Shown here piece after piece: positions 1 through 9,389 of a stretch of DNA of 64,000 bases (position 1 is the stretch's first letter; every line of letters starts with the position of its first letter). Source of the stretch: Paenibacillus pectinilyticus (GTDB lineage: Bacteria; Bacillota; Bacilli; Paenibacillales; NBRC-103111); assembly GCF_001700435.1 (NCBI RefSeq), contig NZ_LYPC01000027.1, forward strand, positions 372,380-436,379. Direction: 5' to 3'. The position numbers and the translations under genes are program-made. Under the pieces are notes generated by a model, which did no database searches, was not told the DNA's origin, and worked only from the letters and a program-made list of their open reading frames with translations.

Positions 1-526
1 GGTTATACTTCTTGCCATTCCGAGTGAAAGGGTACCACAATTCTGGATGCTGAATCGTATGGTCTTTCCATATTTTATTGGCGTACTTCTCAAATAGGGC
101 ATCAATGGGCACGAACTGACCGGAATCAATCAGTTGGTTGGTCAGAACAGGATCAGTCGGTACGAATACGAAATCAGGCAACTTCTCGCCGGAAGCAATC
201 GCAAGTTGAAGCTTTTGCTTATATTGATCCGCGCCTGCAGGATACCAAGTGTCTTTATGCTTGATACCGAATTGTTCCAGCATCCAACGGTCATGAACAT
301 TATTTTCTTTCGTATCGCCTTTCACATATTTCTTAGGCATTAATACAGTGCTAATCTCAATCGGCGGATCGTATTTGCCTTTCTTGAATGCAGCATCAGA
401 CGATGCGGACTCGTTTGAAGCGGAATTGGATGGCTGTGCGTTCTCCCCAGATTTTCCAGTACATGCTGTAACAAGCATAAGTGCTGTGACTGTGAGCAGC
501 ATCCATGGTTTTTTGAATTTACTCAT
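1..526 (-). CDS. ABC sugar-type extracellular solute-binding lipoprotein, partial
   Basis: The N-terminal 175 residues are visible; the reading frame runs off the left edge of the window. The start is ATG at 524-526, preceded by GGGGGAG. The first residues form a lipoprotein signal peptide with a short basic n-region (MSKFKKP), a hydrophobic core and a lipobox ending VTAC at about residue 22, followed by a Ser/Asn-rich linker. The mature part resembles the long solute-binding proteins (LplA type) that deliver oligosaccharides to LplB/YtcP permeases. It lies downstream of the kinase/regulator pair on the same strand, while its presumed permeases are on the opposite strand. The substrate cannot be read from the sequence. 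Confidence 0.9.
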   Translation of the reverse strand, partial: MSKFKKPWMLLTVTALMLVTACTGKSGENAQPSNSASNESASSDAAFKKGKYDPPIEISTVLMPKKYVKGDTKENNVHDRWMLEQFGIKHKDTWYPAGADQYKQKLQLAIASGEKLPDFVFVPTDPVLTNQLIDSGQFVPIDALFEKYANKIWKDHTIQHPELWYPFTRNGKKYN

Positions 527-633
527 TGGTGATCTCCCCCTGCGGTGTAAAATAACTACATGCTAACTCTACCAACTTATTGGGGATGGTATCTATATGA
601 TAATCTTAGTTTCCGTAAGACTTTGTTAGGCAA

Positions 634-2241
634 TTAGATGCCGTCTCTATATTCTTGCGGTGTAACAGTGAATTGTTTTTTAAACACTTTAATAAAATAG
701 GCGGGATCCAAATAACCGACGTCCATGCTAATTTCATATACTTTTTTGTCCGTTGTTTTTAGCAAATGGCTGGCACGTTCCATGCGGAGAGAGATCATGT
801 AATCGCTGATGCCTTGGCCGGTTTCAATCTTATAAATTTTAGATAGATGTGTCGGGTGCAGGTTCACATGGTCGGCGAGCGCACGGAGCGATACGTCAAG
901 ATGCAGGTTTTTCTCTGCAAAATCCTGTACTTTTTTCACATATAGGGAACGAATATCTTTGACTTCATTCGATGTATTTTCTTTGAGCTTACTCAGTACG
1001 CCCAGCGACCACTTTCGAAGTTTACTGATGGAGGTGAATGCATCTCCGTTCTGCAAAGGTTCAATATCTGGTCCTAATAACTTGGTCAGCGTATAGCCAT
1101 TTCGATGGGTAAGATGAGTGAAGGAAGAAGCGATTACAAATCCAGCCTCCATACAGTGCTCCCAAGATTCGGACCATCTCTGCTCCAACTCCGTAAATAT
1201 GCTTGCCAGTTTCTCTTCAGCGGCTTCCCAGCGCCCAGCCTCCAGTAAATGAATCAATGTAGGAGGGAGCTGGATGGCGTCCAAGGTTCCCTCTGAAATG
1301 TTCGTCTCTAATTCACTGACGCGAAGAACAAATTCTCGCTCGTCACCGACAATTTGTCGGAAATAGGCCGATGCTTTCCTGTAGTTGTCCGGTAACTGAT
1401 TGGGGAACTGGAACAAATCCGTGATGACGATCGACAGTGATCCTTTTAAGAACTGTTTCACTTTATACTGAAGCTGCATAGCCAGCTTTTCTAGCATCGT
1501 ATCTTTGCCGGGGAGAGAAAGATCCCCCTTGAGCTGAAGCAGAAAGGCAAGATAGCCATGCTCCTCCTTCACCCCCCAGACCTCTGCATATTCGCCAATA
1601 ATCTCTTCGGCCATATTGATGATGGCATATTCCATCAACTGTTGACCATTGTTGGAATATTGTTCGAATTCTTCTTCCATTCGCACGAGGACAAGGGCAC
1701 AGTCGCCCTCGTAGAAAGGTAACCCGTAACTCTCCAGCTTCCGGCTCCATTCATCAGTGGGCATGCGATAACCCCGCAAGGCGTCAAGTAGCAGCTGACC
1801 ACGCAGATAAGGTAAATTCTCACGAAGGGTGAACTGAGTGCGCTCATTGGAGCTGATGCTTTCCCATTCGGTATTCAACTGATCGATAGCTGCTTTGACA
1901 GCTCCGAATAATTCATTGTCAGTCGGTGGTTTCAAGAGGTAGTCTACCGCTTGGTTCCGAACGGCCTCTTTCGTAAATTCAAAGTCAGAATGACCGGATA
2001 AAATAATGCATTTTATTTTTTTGTCAAACATACGAATGCGTTCTATCAACTCTATGCCTGTCATTTCGGGCATCAGGATATCCGATAAGACAATATCGAT
2101 AGGGTGCGTCTCAAGGATTTGAAGAGCCTCATGTGCTGAATACGCTTTGTGAACCTGTTCGATCCCTAGTGTGTGCCAAGGTTTGTGCATAGCAAGGTTG
2201 TCTACCCAATGTGCTTCATCGTCTACTATGATCATCTGCAT
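634..2241 (-). CDS. Response regulator, YesN-type, with AraC DNA-binding domain
   Basis: About 535 residues. An N-terminal receiver domain (about 1-120) carries the acidic pair DDE near the start, the phosphoacceptor Asp near residue 54 in the motif SDILMPE, and a Lys in LLKPP. A middle region without clear motifs is followed by two AraC-type helix-turn-helix units at the C-terminus (about 430-535, ending GYLDPAYFIKVFKK). An in-frame frame continues upstream to 2304, but ATG at 2239-2241 is chosen because AAGGAG lies 8 bases before it and the kinase gene ends only two bases upstream. It presumably activates the adjacent sugar transporter genes in response to the kinase. Confidence 0.93.
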   Translation of the reverse strand: MQMIIVDDEAHWVDNLAMHKPWHTLGIEQVHKAYSAHEALQILETHPIDIVLSDILMPEMTGIELIERIRMFDKKIKCIILSGHSDFEFTKEAVRNQAVDYLLKPPTDNELFGAVKAAIDQLNTEWESISSNERTQFTLRENLPYLRGQLLLDALRGYRMPTDEWSRKLESYGLPFYEGDCALVLVRMEEEFEQYSNNGQQLMEYAIINMAEEIIGEYAEVWGVKEEHGYLAFLLQLKGDLSLPGKDTMLEKLAMQLQYKVKQFLKGSLSIVITDLFQFPNQLPDNYRKASAYFRQIVGDEREFVLRVSELETNISEGTLDAIQLPPTLIHLLEAGRWEAAEEKLASIFTELEQRWSESWEHCMEAGFVIASSFTHLTHRNGYTLTKLLGPDIEPLQNGDAFTSISKLRKWSLGVLSKLKENTSNEVKDIRSLYVKKVQDFAEKNLHLDVSLRALADHVNLHPTHLSKIYKIETGQGISDYMISLRMERASHLLKTTDKKVYEISMDVGYLDPAYFIKVFKKQFTVTPQEYRDGI

Positions 2242-2243
2242 GG

Positions 2244-4058
2244 TTATTTGTCTCCTTGAATGAATGGATGATGGCGATGTTCTTCCCCAGAGTTGATCTC
2301 CCAAACTATTTCAGTTCGGAAACCGCCTAGATGTGATTTTGTAAAATGAAGATGGGAAAGACCGCCGAATTGATGGATGATACGCTGATTGGTATTCCAA
2401 AGGCCGCAGCCCATTTGCTCCTGCAGCGGCTCGCGCAGCTTACGATTTAGGGCCTCTTGCTGATCCTCCGCCATGCCTGGACCATCGTCATCGATGTAAA
2501 TCCGGCAGCAGCCGTTCGCCATCTCGCCGCTTATTCGAATTTCACCCGATGAATACGATTTGCCTACGCCATGAATGACGGCATTTTCCACGATGGGCTG
2601 CAGCATTAAGCGCGGAACTTGTTGATTCAGCATGTCAGGTGGGATATCGATTGTGTAATAGATTCGGCCGTTACGCAGCTTCTGAATGTCCAGATAGTTG
2701 ATAATCAATTTTATTTCTTCATCCAGACTAGCCGTTTGCCGCTCCATGCGGGTCGTGTACCGGTAATAGGCGCTTAGATTATAAGCCATGGACACGACAG
2801 CTTCTTCGTTCTTCATCTGGGCCATATTCACAATGTAGCCGAGGCAGTTATAAAGAAAATGCGGATTAATTTGAGCCTGTAATTGTTTCAAAATCGCGTC
2901 CCGAGCCCGAAGTTTCTCATTCAGTACGTTTTCGATTAAGCTCTGAATTTGCTGAGACATATCATTAAACCGATAGAAGAGAAAAGAAAACTCGTTGTTT
3001 ACATTGGGGTTGATCCTTACCGAGAAATCCCCCCGTTGCACACTCTGTAATCCGCGAATCAGCTTTCTGATCGGACGTTGGACATTCCGGTATAGCAATA
3101 CAGAAGCAGAAATACCAACAACAAATAGGAGAACCATCGCCAAATAAAATAAATTACGACTAAACGAGATGGGGCCTAATATTTGGTCGAGTGGAACAAT
3201 ATCAACCAGATGCCAATCCAAGAGGGGAGATTTCACCGCACTAACCAAATAATTTTTATTTTCTAATCGAACGACCTGCTGCATCGTATCTTTCAGAGAC
3301 TGGCCGTCCAAATAACGGATCAAGTCATCCGAAAGCTGCTTCGACGCACTGCGGTTAAGGATCGGAGTCTCGCCTTTGTGATAAAAGAAAGGATCTCCTT
3401 GACCGCCTTCTTTATAGGTGTCCAGCATATTTTGAATATTTTCGTGACCAAAGCTGGCCTCAACGACCAAATTGCTTCCGTTAAGCGTGTTTTGTTGACC
3501 GAATGAATCCGTATAGAACCAATAAAAGGATTGCGGCGTGCCTGGAGCCACGACGTCTCCATCACCATAGGTCCATTTTCCAGTCATATTCCTTTTCAAA
3601 TACTCCTCATCATACGCGAATGTTTTCGTCGCATTCGAAATGGTTTCCTTGTTCTGTTGGGAATACACCGTGTATTTGACTGGCCAAATGTTCATTATAC
3701 CGGACTGCAGCACCATCTTTTCCTGGACCACATATCTCGTCTGCATGCGATCATAGCGATCTTCCCAGATATTCAACCCATTAAACTTCTGAACATTCGG
3801 ATCTTTGGAAAAAGTCATGACAAAGTCCATCATCTGATTGATCCGCGAATCAATTTGACTGGACAAGAAAGAGAGTTGTTTGATGTTAGAAACTTGAAGC
3901 TCCTTGCCGATAACATCAAACGCGATTCGGTTGGAATAGGTAAATACAAGAATGATCGGGATGAACAAAATGAGAATAAGACCGTTCATTTTGGTAAATA
4001 GACTAAACTTGAAACTAACCCTTCTTTTGACAAACCCAATACCTCTTTGCAGCTCCAT
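2244..4058 (-). CDS. Sensor histidine kinase, YesM-type
   Basis: 604 residues. One membrane helix near residues 20-40, a large extracellular sensing region (about 40-300, Cache-like by position), a second membrane helix near 300-320, a HAMP segment (about 320-375), a His_kinase domain with the phosphoacceptor His near residue 399 in the motif QINPHFLYN, and an ATPase domain with DDDGPGM. This is the architecture of YesM/LytS-type kinases that pair with YesN regulators. The next gene starts two bases after its stop, so the two are co-translated. It probably senses the sugar or the loaded binding protein outside the cell. Confidence 0.93.
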   Translation of the reverse strand: MELQRGIGFVKRRVSFKFSLFTKMNGLILILFIPIILVFTYSNRIAFDVIGKELQVSNIKQLSFLSSQIDSRINQMMDFVMTFSKDPNVQKFNGLNIWEDRYDRMQTRYVVQEKMVLQSGIMNIWPVKYTVYSQQNKETISNATKTFAYDEEYLKRNMTGKWTYGDGDVVAPGTPQSFYWFYTDSFGQQNTLNGSNLVVEASFGHENIQNMLDTYKEGGQGDPFFYHKGETPILNRSASKQLSDDLIRYLDGQSLKDTMQQVVRLENKNYLVSAVKSPLLDWHLVDIVPLDQILGPISFSRNLFYLAMVLLFVVGISASVLLYRNVQRPIRKLIRGLQSVQRGDFSVRINPNVNNEFSFLFYRFNDMSQQIQSLIENVLNEKLRARDAILKQLQAQINPHFLYNCLGYIVNMAQMKNEEAVVSMAYNLSAYYRYTTRMERQTASLDEEIKLIINYLDIQKLRNGRIYYTIDIPPDMLNQQVPRLMLQPIVENAVIHGVGKSYSSGEIRISGEMANGCCRIYIDDDGPGMAEDQQEALNRKLREPLQEQMGCGLWNTNQRIIHQFGGLSHLHFTKSHLGGFRTEIVWEINSGEEHRHHPFIQGDK

Positions 4059-4203
4059 AACTGATCCCCCCAGAAGATGTCCCTAACAAAACCCTATCTA
4101 TCCTAACAATGTCTTATAGTTTAACCGTAGAGTTTGTTGTTACTATATATATCAGGGTTTCTCGAAATACACAAATGAGATTTATGGAACGGGGTAGAGA
4201 GCG

Positions 4204-5154
4204 ATGGGAGCGAATATAGGACATCAAGTGACCCACAAGGACACCGAGCGCGCGAAAAGGAAAAGCGGCTACAAGCAGCCATGGATGCTGCATCTGATGG
4301 TGCTGCCGGCTGTTATATTAGTTTTTGTTTTTTCATATGTTCCCATGACAGGGATCGTGATGGCGTTTCAAGATTATAAGTCAGCATTGGGAATAACCGG
4401 CTCGCCGTGGGTCGGCTTGAAGCATTTTCGTTATATGTTTGAGAATGACTACTTTTTGAAAATTACGTGGAACACCCTATTCTTTGCCTGTACGAAGATC
4501 GTTATGAATTTAATCATCCCGTTTATTTTTGCTCTTTTATTGAATGAGGTAAGGAAAAAGGGGCTCAAAAGATCGATTCAAACACTGGTCTACTTTCCTC
4601 ATTTTCTTTCATGGGTCACTCTCGCAGGGATACTGATTGATTTGCTTTCTCAAACGGGACTTGTTAACCAATTCCTTACCAGTGTGTTTGGCATTAAGCC
4701 GATATTCTTCCTCGGGGATGGCAGTTGGTTCCGTTTTACCATTATCTTCAGTGATGTCTGGAAAGAATTTGGGTTCAATACGATATTCTTCCTAGCGGCG
4801 TTAACGGGCATTAATCCAGCACTGTACGAAGCAGCAGAAGTGGATGGAGCGAGCCGGCTAAAGCAGGCGTTACATGTTACCATTCCCTCATTGATACCGA
4901 TCGCAATTGTAGTTGCGACGTTGGCACTGGGCAATGTATTGAATGCCAATTTCGACCAAGTGTTTAACTTGTATAGTCCTCTGATCTATCAACAGGGTGA
5001 TATTATCGACACATTTGTGTACCGGGAAGGTCTTCTTAGTGGGCAGTTCAGCTTCGCAACGGCAGTAGGTTTATTCAAATCAGTGATCAGTTTAGTTCTA
5101 ATCATGATATCCTATCGTCTTGCTTATCGTTTTGCGGGGTATCGAATTTTTTAA
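4204..5154 (+). CDS. Carbohydrate ABC transporter permease, LplB-type
   Basis: 316 residues with six predicted membrane segments. The cytoplasmic EAA loop that docks to the ATPase is seen around EAAEVDGASRLKQALHVTIP. The N-terminal 30 residues are hydrophilic, as in LplB proteins. Divergent from the kinase gene with about 145 bases between them, and followed by the second permease within about 50 bases. No ATP-binding subunit is encoded in the window, which fits this family: the importers commonly share a housekeeping MsmX-type ATPase encoded elsewhere. Confidence 0.93.
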   Translation: MGANIGHQVTHKDTERAKRKSGYKQPWMLHLMVLPAVILVFVFSYVPMTGIVMAFQDYKSALGITGSPWVGLKHFRYMFENDYFLKITWNTLFFACTKIVMNLIIPFIFALLLNEVRKKGLKRSIQTLVYFPHFLSWVTLAGILIDLLSQTGLVNQFLTSVFGIKPIFFLGDGSWFRFTIIFSDVWKEFGFNTIFFLAALTGINPALYEAAEVDGASRLKQALHVTIPSLIPIAIVVATLALGNVLNANFDQVFNLYSPLIYQQGDIIDTFVYREGLLSGQFSFATAVGLFKSVISLVLIMISYRLAYRFAGYRIF

Positions 5155-5206
5155 TTGAATGCTTACGAAGTTAGTTTTCCTAGGAAAACTTGAAGGAGGA
5201 CATCAT

Positions 5207-6079
5207 ATGTATCACAAAACGTTATCTTATCGCATATTTTCCGTGTTTAACAATACCTTGTTGATCATCATCTCTGTTCTTTGTTTACTTCCGTTATTCC
5301 ATTTGTTAATGGTCTCTTTAAGCTCAAATGCTCCCGCTAACGCTGGGCTCGTTACCTTTTGGCCGATTGGCTTTACATTCGAAGCCTATGAAAAAACGTT
5401 TAACAATGCGCAATTTCTTACCTCACTTGGGGTTTCTATTAAGCGAACTGTTGTTGGAACAGCGATGGCGATGTTCGTTAATGCGATAGCGGCTTACGCA
5501 CTCTCGAAGGATACTCGCGTCTTTCGCGCGCGTACCGGCTATCTCTGGTATTTTGTCATCACCATGCTGTTCAACGGGGGCTTAATTCCGAACTATATCC
5601 TTATCTATAAGCTTGGTTTAATGAACACGATGTGGGCGCTCATTCTGCCAGGCATGGTGGCGGTCTATAATCTCATTCTACTTCTGAACTTCTTTCGGAA
5701 CGTTCCTAAAGATCTCGAGGAGGCTGCTTTTATTGATGGAGCGGGTCATTTTCGAACCTTCTTTATGATTTACTTGCCCATCTCGTTGCCAGCTATTGCG
5801 ACAATTACCTTGTTTACGATGGTAGGACACTGGAACGCGTATTTCGATGGCTTGATTTATATGAAGGATGCAGAACATCTTCCACTTGCAAGCTTTATGC
5901 AAACCATAATCGTCCAAGCAGATATGTCGAAGATTGATCTATCAGCGGTTGCGAGTCAATCACAACGAACGATTCGAGCGTCTCAAATTTTTATTGGTGC
6001 ACTGCCCATATTGGTGGTGTATGCGTTCCTGCAACGTTTTTTTGTTAGTGGAATTTCAATCGGTGCCGTCAAGGAATAG
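5207..6079 (+). CDS. Carbohydrate ABC transporter permease, YtcP/AraQ-type
   Basis: About 290 residues, six predicted membrane segments, with the EAA loop visible as EEAAFIDGAGHFRTFFMIYLP. The start ATG at 5207 is preceded by AAGGAGG with a 6-base spacer; the frame is open back to 5159 but has no ribosome binding site there. It forms a heterodimeric channel with the upstream LplB-type permease. The family is typical for import of oligosaccharides or rhamnogalacturonan fragments in Bacillales, but nothing here fixes the substrate. The transcription unit ends after this gene; the next gene is on the opposite strand. Confidence 0.93.
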   Translation: MYHKTLSYRIFSVFNNTLLIIISVLCLLPLFHLLMVSLSSNAPANAGLVTFWPIGFTFEAYEKTFNNAQFLTSLGVSIKRTVVGTAMAMFVNAIAAYALSKDTRVFRARTGYLWYFVITMLFNGGLIPNYILIYKLGLMNTMWALILPGMVAVYNLILLLNFFRNVPKDLEEAAFIDGAGHFRTFFMIYLPISLPAIATITLFTMVGHWNAYFDGLIYMKDAEHLPLASFMQTIIVQADMSKIDLSAVASQSQRTIRASQIFIGALPILVVYAFLQRFFVSGISIGAVKE

Positions 6080-6125
6080 GTTTCGTTAAATATGAACACA
6101 ACCTGGACAAGAAGAATAGGCTGGA

Positions 6126-6590
6126 CTAATCGGGAATAACCGGGGGATTGTCGGAATGACTTGTTTGATGCTTGATTGTCGTCAGAACATTTTCCCAGTG
6201 AAGCTTCATTTGTTCACGCGTATTCGCATTGTCCAGATTCTCTTGATGGAAGCTGATCGTTGTTCGATCAGGATTATCGGAGATCAAGCGGATTTGCAGC
6301 GTAGATGGCTTTGCCCATTCGTTCTTTCTCCATTTTAAGCAAAGTTGTTGAAATGGTTTGACGACTCTAAATTCACCCGAATTACCCTCACTTGTCGTAA
6401 AGGTCTCCCCCTCGTTAATAGCTAGGCCATTTATGTTACCGAGCCATAATCCTAGCCCTTCGGAAGAGATAAGAAACGCCCAAGCCTCTTCTGGCGAAAT
6501 TGGAAATATCCTCCGAACCCCAATTTGATAACCCGCCGATGCTGTTTGTCCAACAAGTTTGTCAGCTTTGGACTGTTGATTATTGTTCAT
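6126..6590 (-). CDS. SRPBCC (AHSA1-like) domain protein
   Basis: 154 residues. The helix-grip fold of Activator of Hsp90 ATPase homologues is suggested by the N-terminal strand followed by the helix ISPEEAWAFLISSEGLGLWLG and the late pattern RTTISFHQENL before a long C-terminal helix. AAGGAGG stands 7 bases before ATG. Such proteins bind hydrophobic ligands; no specific function can be assigned. It is transcribed in the same direction as the WYL regulator gene upstream of it, with about 145 bases between them. Confidence 0.8.
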   Translation of the reverse strand: MNNNQQSKADKLVGQTASAGYQIGVRRIFPISPEEAWAFLISSEGLGLWLGNINGLAINEGETFTTSEGNSGEFRVVKPFQQLCLKWRKNEWAKPSTLQIRLISDNPDRTTISFHQENLDNANTREQMKLHWENVLTTIKHQTSHSDNPPVIPD

Positions 6591-6735
6591 GACAACCCCT
6601 CCTTATCCAATTTTCATAAAACACGTCATTAATTATCGTTAGGATGAATTTGCGCATCTGATATATGGATATAAGTGATTTGAAGCTATTTTTAACAATA
6701 TCATCATTAATTTTAGTTATCAATTGAGTTTTCTG

Positions 6736-7704
6736 TTAGGTTGAATGATACATGTTTACGATGTGATTCGCCGTTTCCTGTAGGGAGTTGCGCAGCTCTC
6801 GCGGTTCTAAAACGAGAACGTTACGGCCAAACCCAAGTAATATCTCACAAGCAGATTCCATTGTATGAAACGCCAAGTCCGCTTGAACCCAATCTTGTTC
6901 AGTGGAAATAGCGTGTCCTGTCTGTACACGAACAAAACGAGTCTGCTCAAGCCTAGAAAGAATACTAAGATGTATCTGTGCACGTACAACGTATTGTGGA
7001 AGCTCGCTGCGAAAGCGTTCTACGGATTTGTGCCAATACAGAGCAAGGTCAAAATTCTCAGGCCGGATGACAGGCTCGTTTATCAAGGCAGCGCTTTGTA
7101 TTCTGGAAACGCGATAGGATCGAAGTTCATGATCATCACGAGCGGCTATGAGATACCATAGCGACCCTTTAAGAACTAGACCAAGCGGACTTACAAGTCG
7201 TTCCTTTGCCTCAGAATCACGATTTGAAGCGTACTGCATCCGTAATTTACAGTCTTCCCAGACAGCTTCCTGAATGGTAGACAACCAAGGGAGTTCCTCT
7301 CTAGTTGGATACCACCCGGCTGAATCAACATATACCCGTTGCCGCATATATTCTGCATCACGACGTAGTGATGGAGAGAGAGAAACCAGCACCTTTTGGA
7401 CAGCTGCTTCGTACGCATCACCAAGACCTAAATCAATGAGATGGCGCTGAGGCTTAGAAGCAAGTATAGAAAGCAATTCGCTCTTTCTCAGACTAGTCCA
7501 ATCGATTCGATAACCTTCCGTCAGCTTCCAGCCGCCCTTGGCCCCGCGTTCTGCGAATACCGGGACCCCAGCCATTGACAGCGCCTCCATATCCCGATGT
7601 ATCGTCCGCTCCGAAACTTCAAGCTTTTCTGCAAGCTCACGTGTTGTAAACCCACCCCGAGACTCTAACAGCAGCATGATCTGCAATAACCGATCCGCCC
7701 TCAT
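6736..7704 (-). CDS. YafY-type transcriptional regulator with HTH and WYL domains
   Basis: 322 residues. An N-terminal helix-turn-helix (about 1-60, including TTRELAEKLEVSERTIHRDM), then a WYL domain (about 135-300) in which the WYL signature appears as LWYL. AGGAGG stands 9 bases before ATG. WYL proteins sense ligands such as nucleotides and often regulate neighbouring genes. The divergent SDR gene at 7832 and the downstream SRPBCC gene are the likely targets by position only. Confidence 0.9.
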   Translation of the reverse strand: MRADRLLQIMLLLESRGGFTTRELAEKLEVSERTIHRDMEALSMAGVPVFAERGAKGGWKLTEGYRIDWTSLRKSELLSILASKPQRHLIDLGLGDAYEAAVQKVLVSLSPSLRRDAEYMRQRVYVDSAGWYPTREELPWLSTIQEAVWEDCKLRMQYASNRDSEAKERLVSPLGLVLKGSLWYLIAARDDHELRSYRVSRIQSAALINEPVIRPENFDLALYWHKSVERFRSELPQYVVRAQIHLSILSRLEQTRFVRVQTGHAISTEQDWVQADLAFHTMESACEILLGFGRNVLVLEPRELRNSLQETANHIVNMYHST

Positions 7705-7831
7705 AAAACTGCACCTCCTAAACTAATCAAATTGTAACATACATATATGACAGTTGATGACATGATTAAGACGTTATTATTAAATGGGCAAGTAAATGAA
7801 ACACCATATCATTTGGAAGGTTGGGTTCAAC

Positions 7832-8707
7832 ATGTCAATAAAACCACTTCAAAATCAAATCGCAATCGTAGCAGGAGCGACCAGAGGGGCTGGTCGAGCA
7901 ATTGCTGTAGAGCTTGGACGAGCAGGGGCCACAGTCTATGTAACCGGACGTTCCACTCGAGGCGAACGTTCACCGATGAATCGCTCTGAGACGATTGAGG
8001 AAACCGCAGAACTTATTAACGCGGCTGGCGGCGTAGGAATCCCTATGAAAGTGGATCATACGAAGGAAGAAGAGATTCAGAAGTTGTTTGAGCGTATACG
8101 TGAGGAACAAAATGAACAACTGGACATACTCGTTAATGATGTTTGGGGCGGAGATCCGCTAATTGAGTGGGGGAAAAACTTTTGGGAGACATCTTTGGCC
8201 AATGGATTACTTGTTCAGCAACAGGCCGTTCACTCTCATATTATGACCGCTCACTACGCAGCTCAATTCATGGTCAAACATAAAAAGGGACTTATTATTG
8301 AGGTGACAGACGGTGTTGGGTATCACTATCGGGGGAACTTATTTTATAGCCTCGCTAAAATAGGCGTCTCGCATTTAGCACAGGCCATGGCAGCGGACTT
8401 GAAAGCCCAAGGGGTGACAGCGTTAGCCGTTACACCGGGATTCTTACGCTCAGAAGCGATGTTAGATTACTTTGGTGTCAGTGAAGCAAATTGGAGAGAT
8501 GTGGGGGAGAAAGAGATTCATTTTTTACAATCAGAAACGCCTTACTTCCTTGCCCGTGGAATTGCGAGACTTGCTGCAGATTCTAAAAGGGCGGAGAAGT
8601 CCGGGCAGCTATTGAGCTCTTGGGGTCTTTCAGATGAATACGGATTTATCGATATCGACGGCCGAAGCCCGCATTGGGGGAAATATGCGGAGGAGCATGG
8701 GTTTTGA
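7832..8707 (+). CDS. Short-chain dehydrogenase/reductase (SDR) family oxidoreductase
   Basis: About 291 residues. The N-terminal NAD(P)-binding motif reads GATRGAGRAIA and the catalytic Tyr and Lys are in YSLAK. A long insertion compared with classical 250-residue SDRs follows the dinucleotide-binding region, as in the plant-type and bacterial SDRs that carry a VWGGD segment. ATG at 7832 is preferred over an in-frame ATG at 7796, because the latter has no ribosome binding site and GGAAGG precedes the former with an 11-base spacer. Divergent from the WYL regulator. The substrate is unknown. Confidence 0.87.
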   Translation: MSIKPLQNQIAIVAGATRGAGRAIAVELGRAGATVYVTGRSTRGERSPMNRSETIEETAELINAAGGVGIPMKVDHTKEEEIQKLFERIREEQNEQLDILVNDVWGGDPLIEWGKNFWETSLANGLLVQQQAVHSHIMTAHYAAQFMVKHKKGLIIEVTDGVGYHYRGNLFYSLAKIGVSHLAQAMAADLKAQGVTALAVTPGFLRSEAMLDYFGVSEANWRDVGEKEIHFLQSETPYFLARGIARLAADSKRAEKSGQLLSSWGLSDEYGFIDIDGRSPHWGKYAEEHGF

Positions 8708-8731
8708 TGGATGTCTGTAAGAGTGTAACTT

Positions 8732-8758
8732 TAGCCTATCGCAGGGAGCGATGGGCTA
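8732..8758. terminator. Strong hairpin between convergent genes
   Basis: An 11-bp stem (TAGCCTATCGC with GCGATGGGCTA, one G-U pair) and a short loop lie between the stop codons of the SDR gene and the convergent toxin gene. There is no uridine tract on either side, so it may be a Rho-dependent or mRNA 3'-stabilising structure and not a classical terminator. Confidence 0.4.
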
Positions 8759-8792
8759 GCTCGAGTGAGGTGGTTTTACTACCAAAAAGTTT

Positions 8793-9110
8793 CTAGAGTA
8801 AGCTGCTCCATTGCCTTTTTCCGTAAAGAATACGAATAATTGTAACGGTTTCTTCTTTTTCTGAGATGACATAAAATACGATGTATGAATCCACAAGTAT
8901 ATGTCTAATGCCATTCACGGCCAAACGCTCATCACGAACTAATCCATTTCTAAAAGGCATGTGCTCCAATTGAAAAATGACCTCAGCTATTTTGTTAATC
9001 ATTTTACGTGCTGTATTCGGTTCCAATAACTCGGTTGAGATATAGTTGGCGATGTCTCGCAAATCGGTTTCTGCGAGCTCAGTGATCACTATACGATATT
9101 TTGGGCTCAC
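8793..9110 (-). CDS. Type II toxin, RelE/ParE family
   Basis: 105 residues, the usual size. The pattern ITELAETDLRDIANYIS near the N-terminus, then the central LEHMPFRNGLVRDERLAVNGIRH and the C-terminal VTIIRILYGKRQW are typical of ParE/RelE toxins, including the late Arg before a basic C-terminus. The start codon is GTG and overlaps the antitoxin stop codon (GTGA), the standard translational coupling. RelE-type toxins cleave mRNA on the ribosome and ParE-type toxins poison gyrase; the sequence alone does not decide which. Confidence 0.88.
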   Translation of the reverse strand: MSPKYRIVITELAETDLRDIANYISTELLEPNTARKMINKIAEVIFQLEHMPFRNGLVRDERLAVNGIRHILVDSYIVFYVISEKEETVTIIRILYGKRQWSSLL

Positions 9111-9370
9111 TCCTGAATTCCCTTCTCAATGTCTGCAAGTGCCTCATGAAAAGGTCGTACCTTCTGCTTTCTCACTTGTTCGATACCTTCATCCAGCAGC
9201 TTATAGAGTTCGAACTTTCCAACTATTTTTTCGTAGGTTTCAATACTCATTACAGCTAAATCGCCTTGGCCATTCTTCGTAATGTAGACAGGTTCATCAT
9301 ATTTATGGCAAAACTCAGAAATCTCGTTGTAATGATTTCGTAGATCCGAACTTGGTCGAATAGTGGGCAT
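9107..9370 (-). CDS. Type II antitoxin, Phd/YefM family
   Basis: About 87 residues. The N-terminal segment with SSDLRNHYNEISEFC, then VYITKNGQGDLAVMSIETY, is the Phd/YefM DNA-binding fold; the C-terminal part would wrap the toxin. ATG at 9370 is chosen because GAGGAG lies 7 bases before it; the upstream extension to 9427 would cover the operator palindrome. The gene precedes the toxin and overlaps it by four bases. A perfect inverted repeat just upstream (9390-9420) is the expected autoregulation site. Confidence 0.88.
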   Translation of the reverse strand: MPTIRPSSDLRNHYNEISEFCHKYDEPVYITKNGQGDLAVMSIETYEKIVGKFELYKLLDEGIEQVRKQKVRPFHEALADIEKGIQE

Positions 9371-9389
9371 GTTCATTCTCCTCTCGTCG

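Noticed and set aside
7747..7989. Frame overlapping the start of the SDR gene
   Set aside because: Out of frame with the SDR protein, no ribosome binding site, and it ends inside well-conserved SDR sequence.
8732..8758. Classical Rho-independent terminator
   Set aside because: The stem is strong but no T run follows on either strand; listed only as a possible structure.
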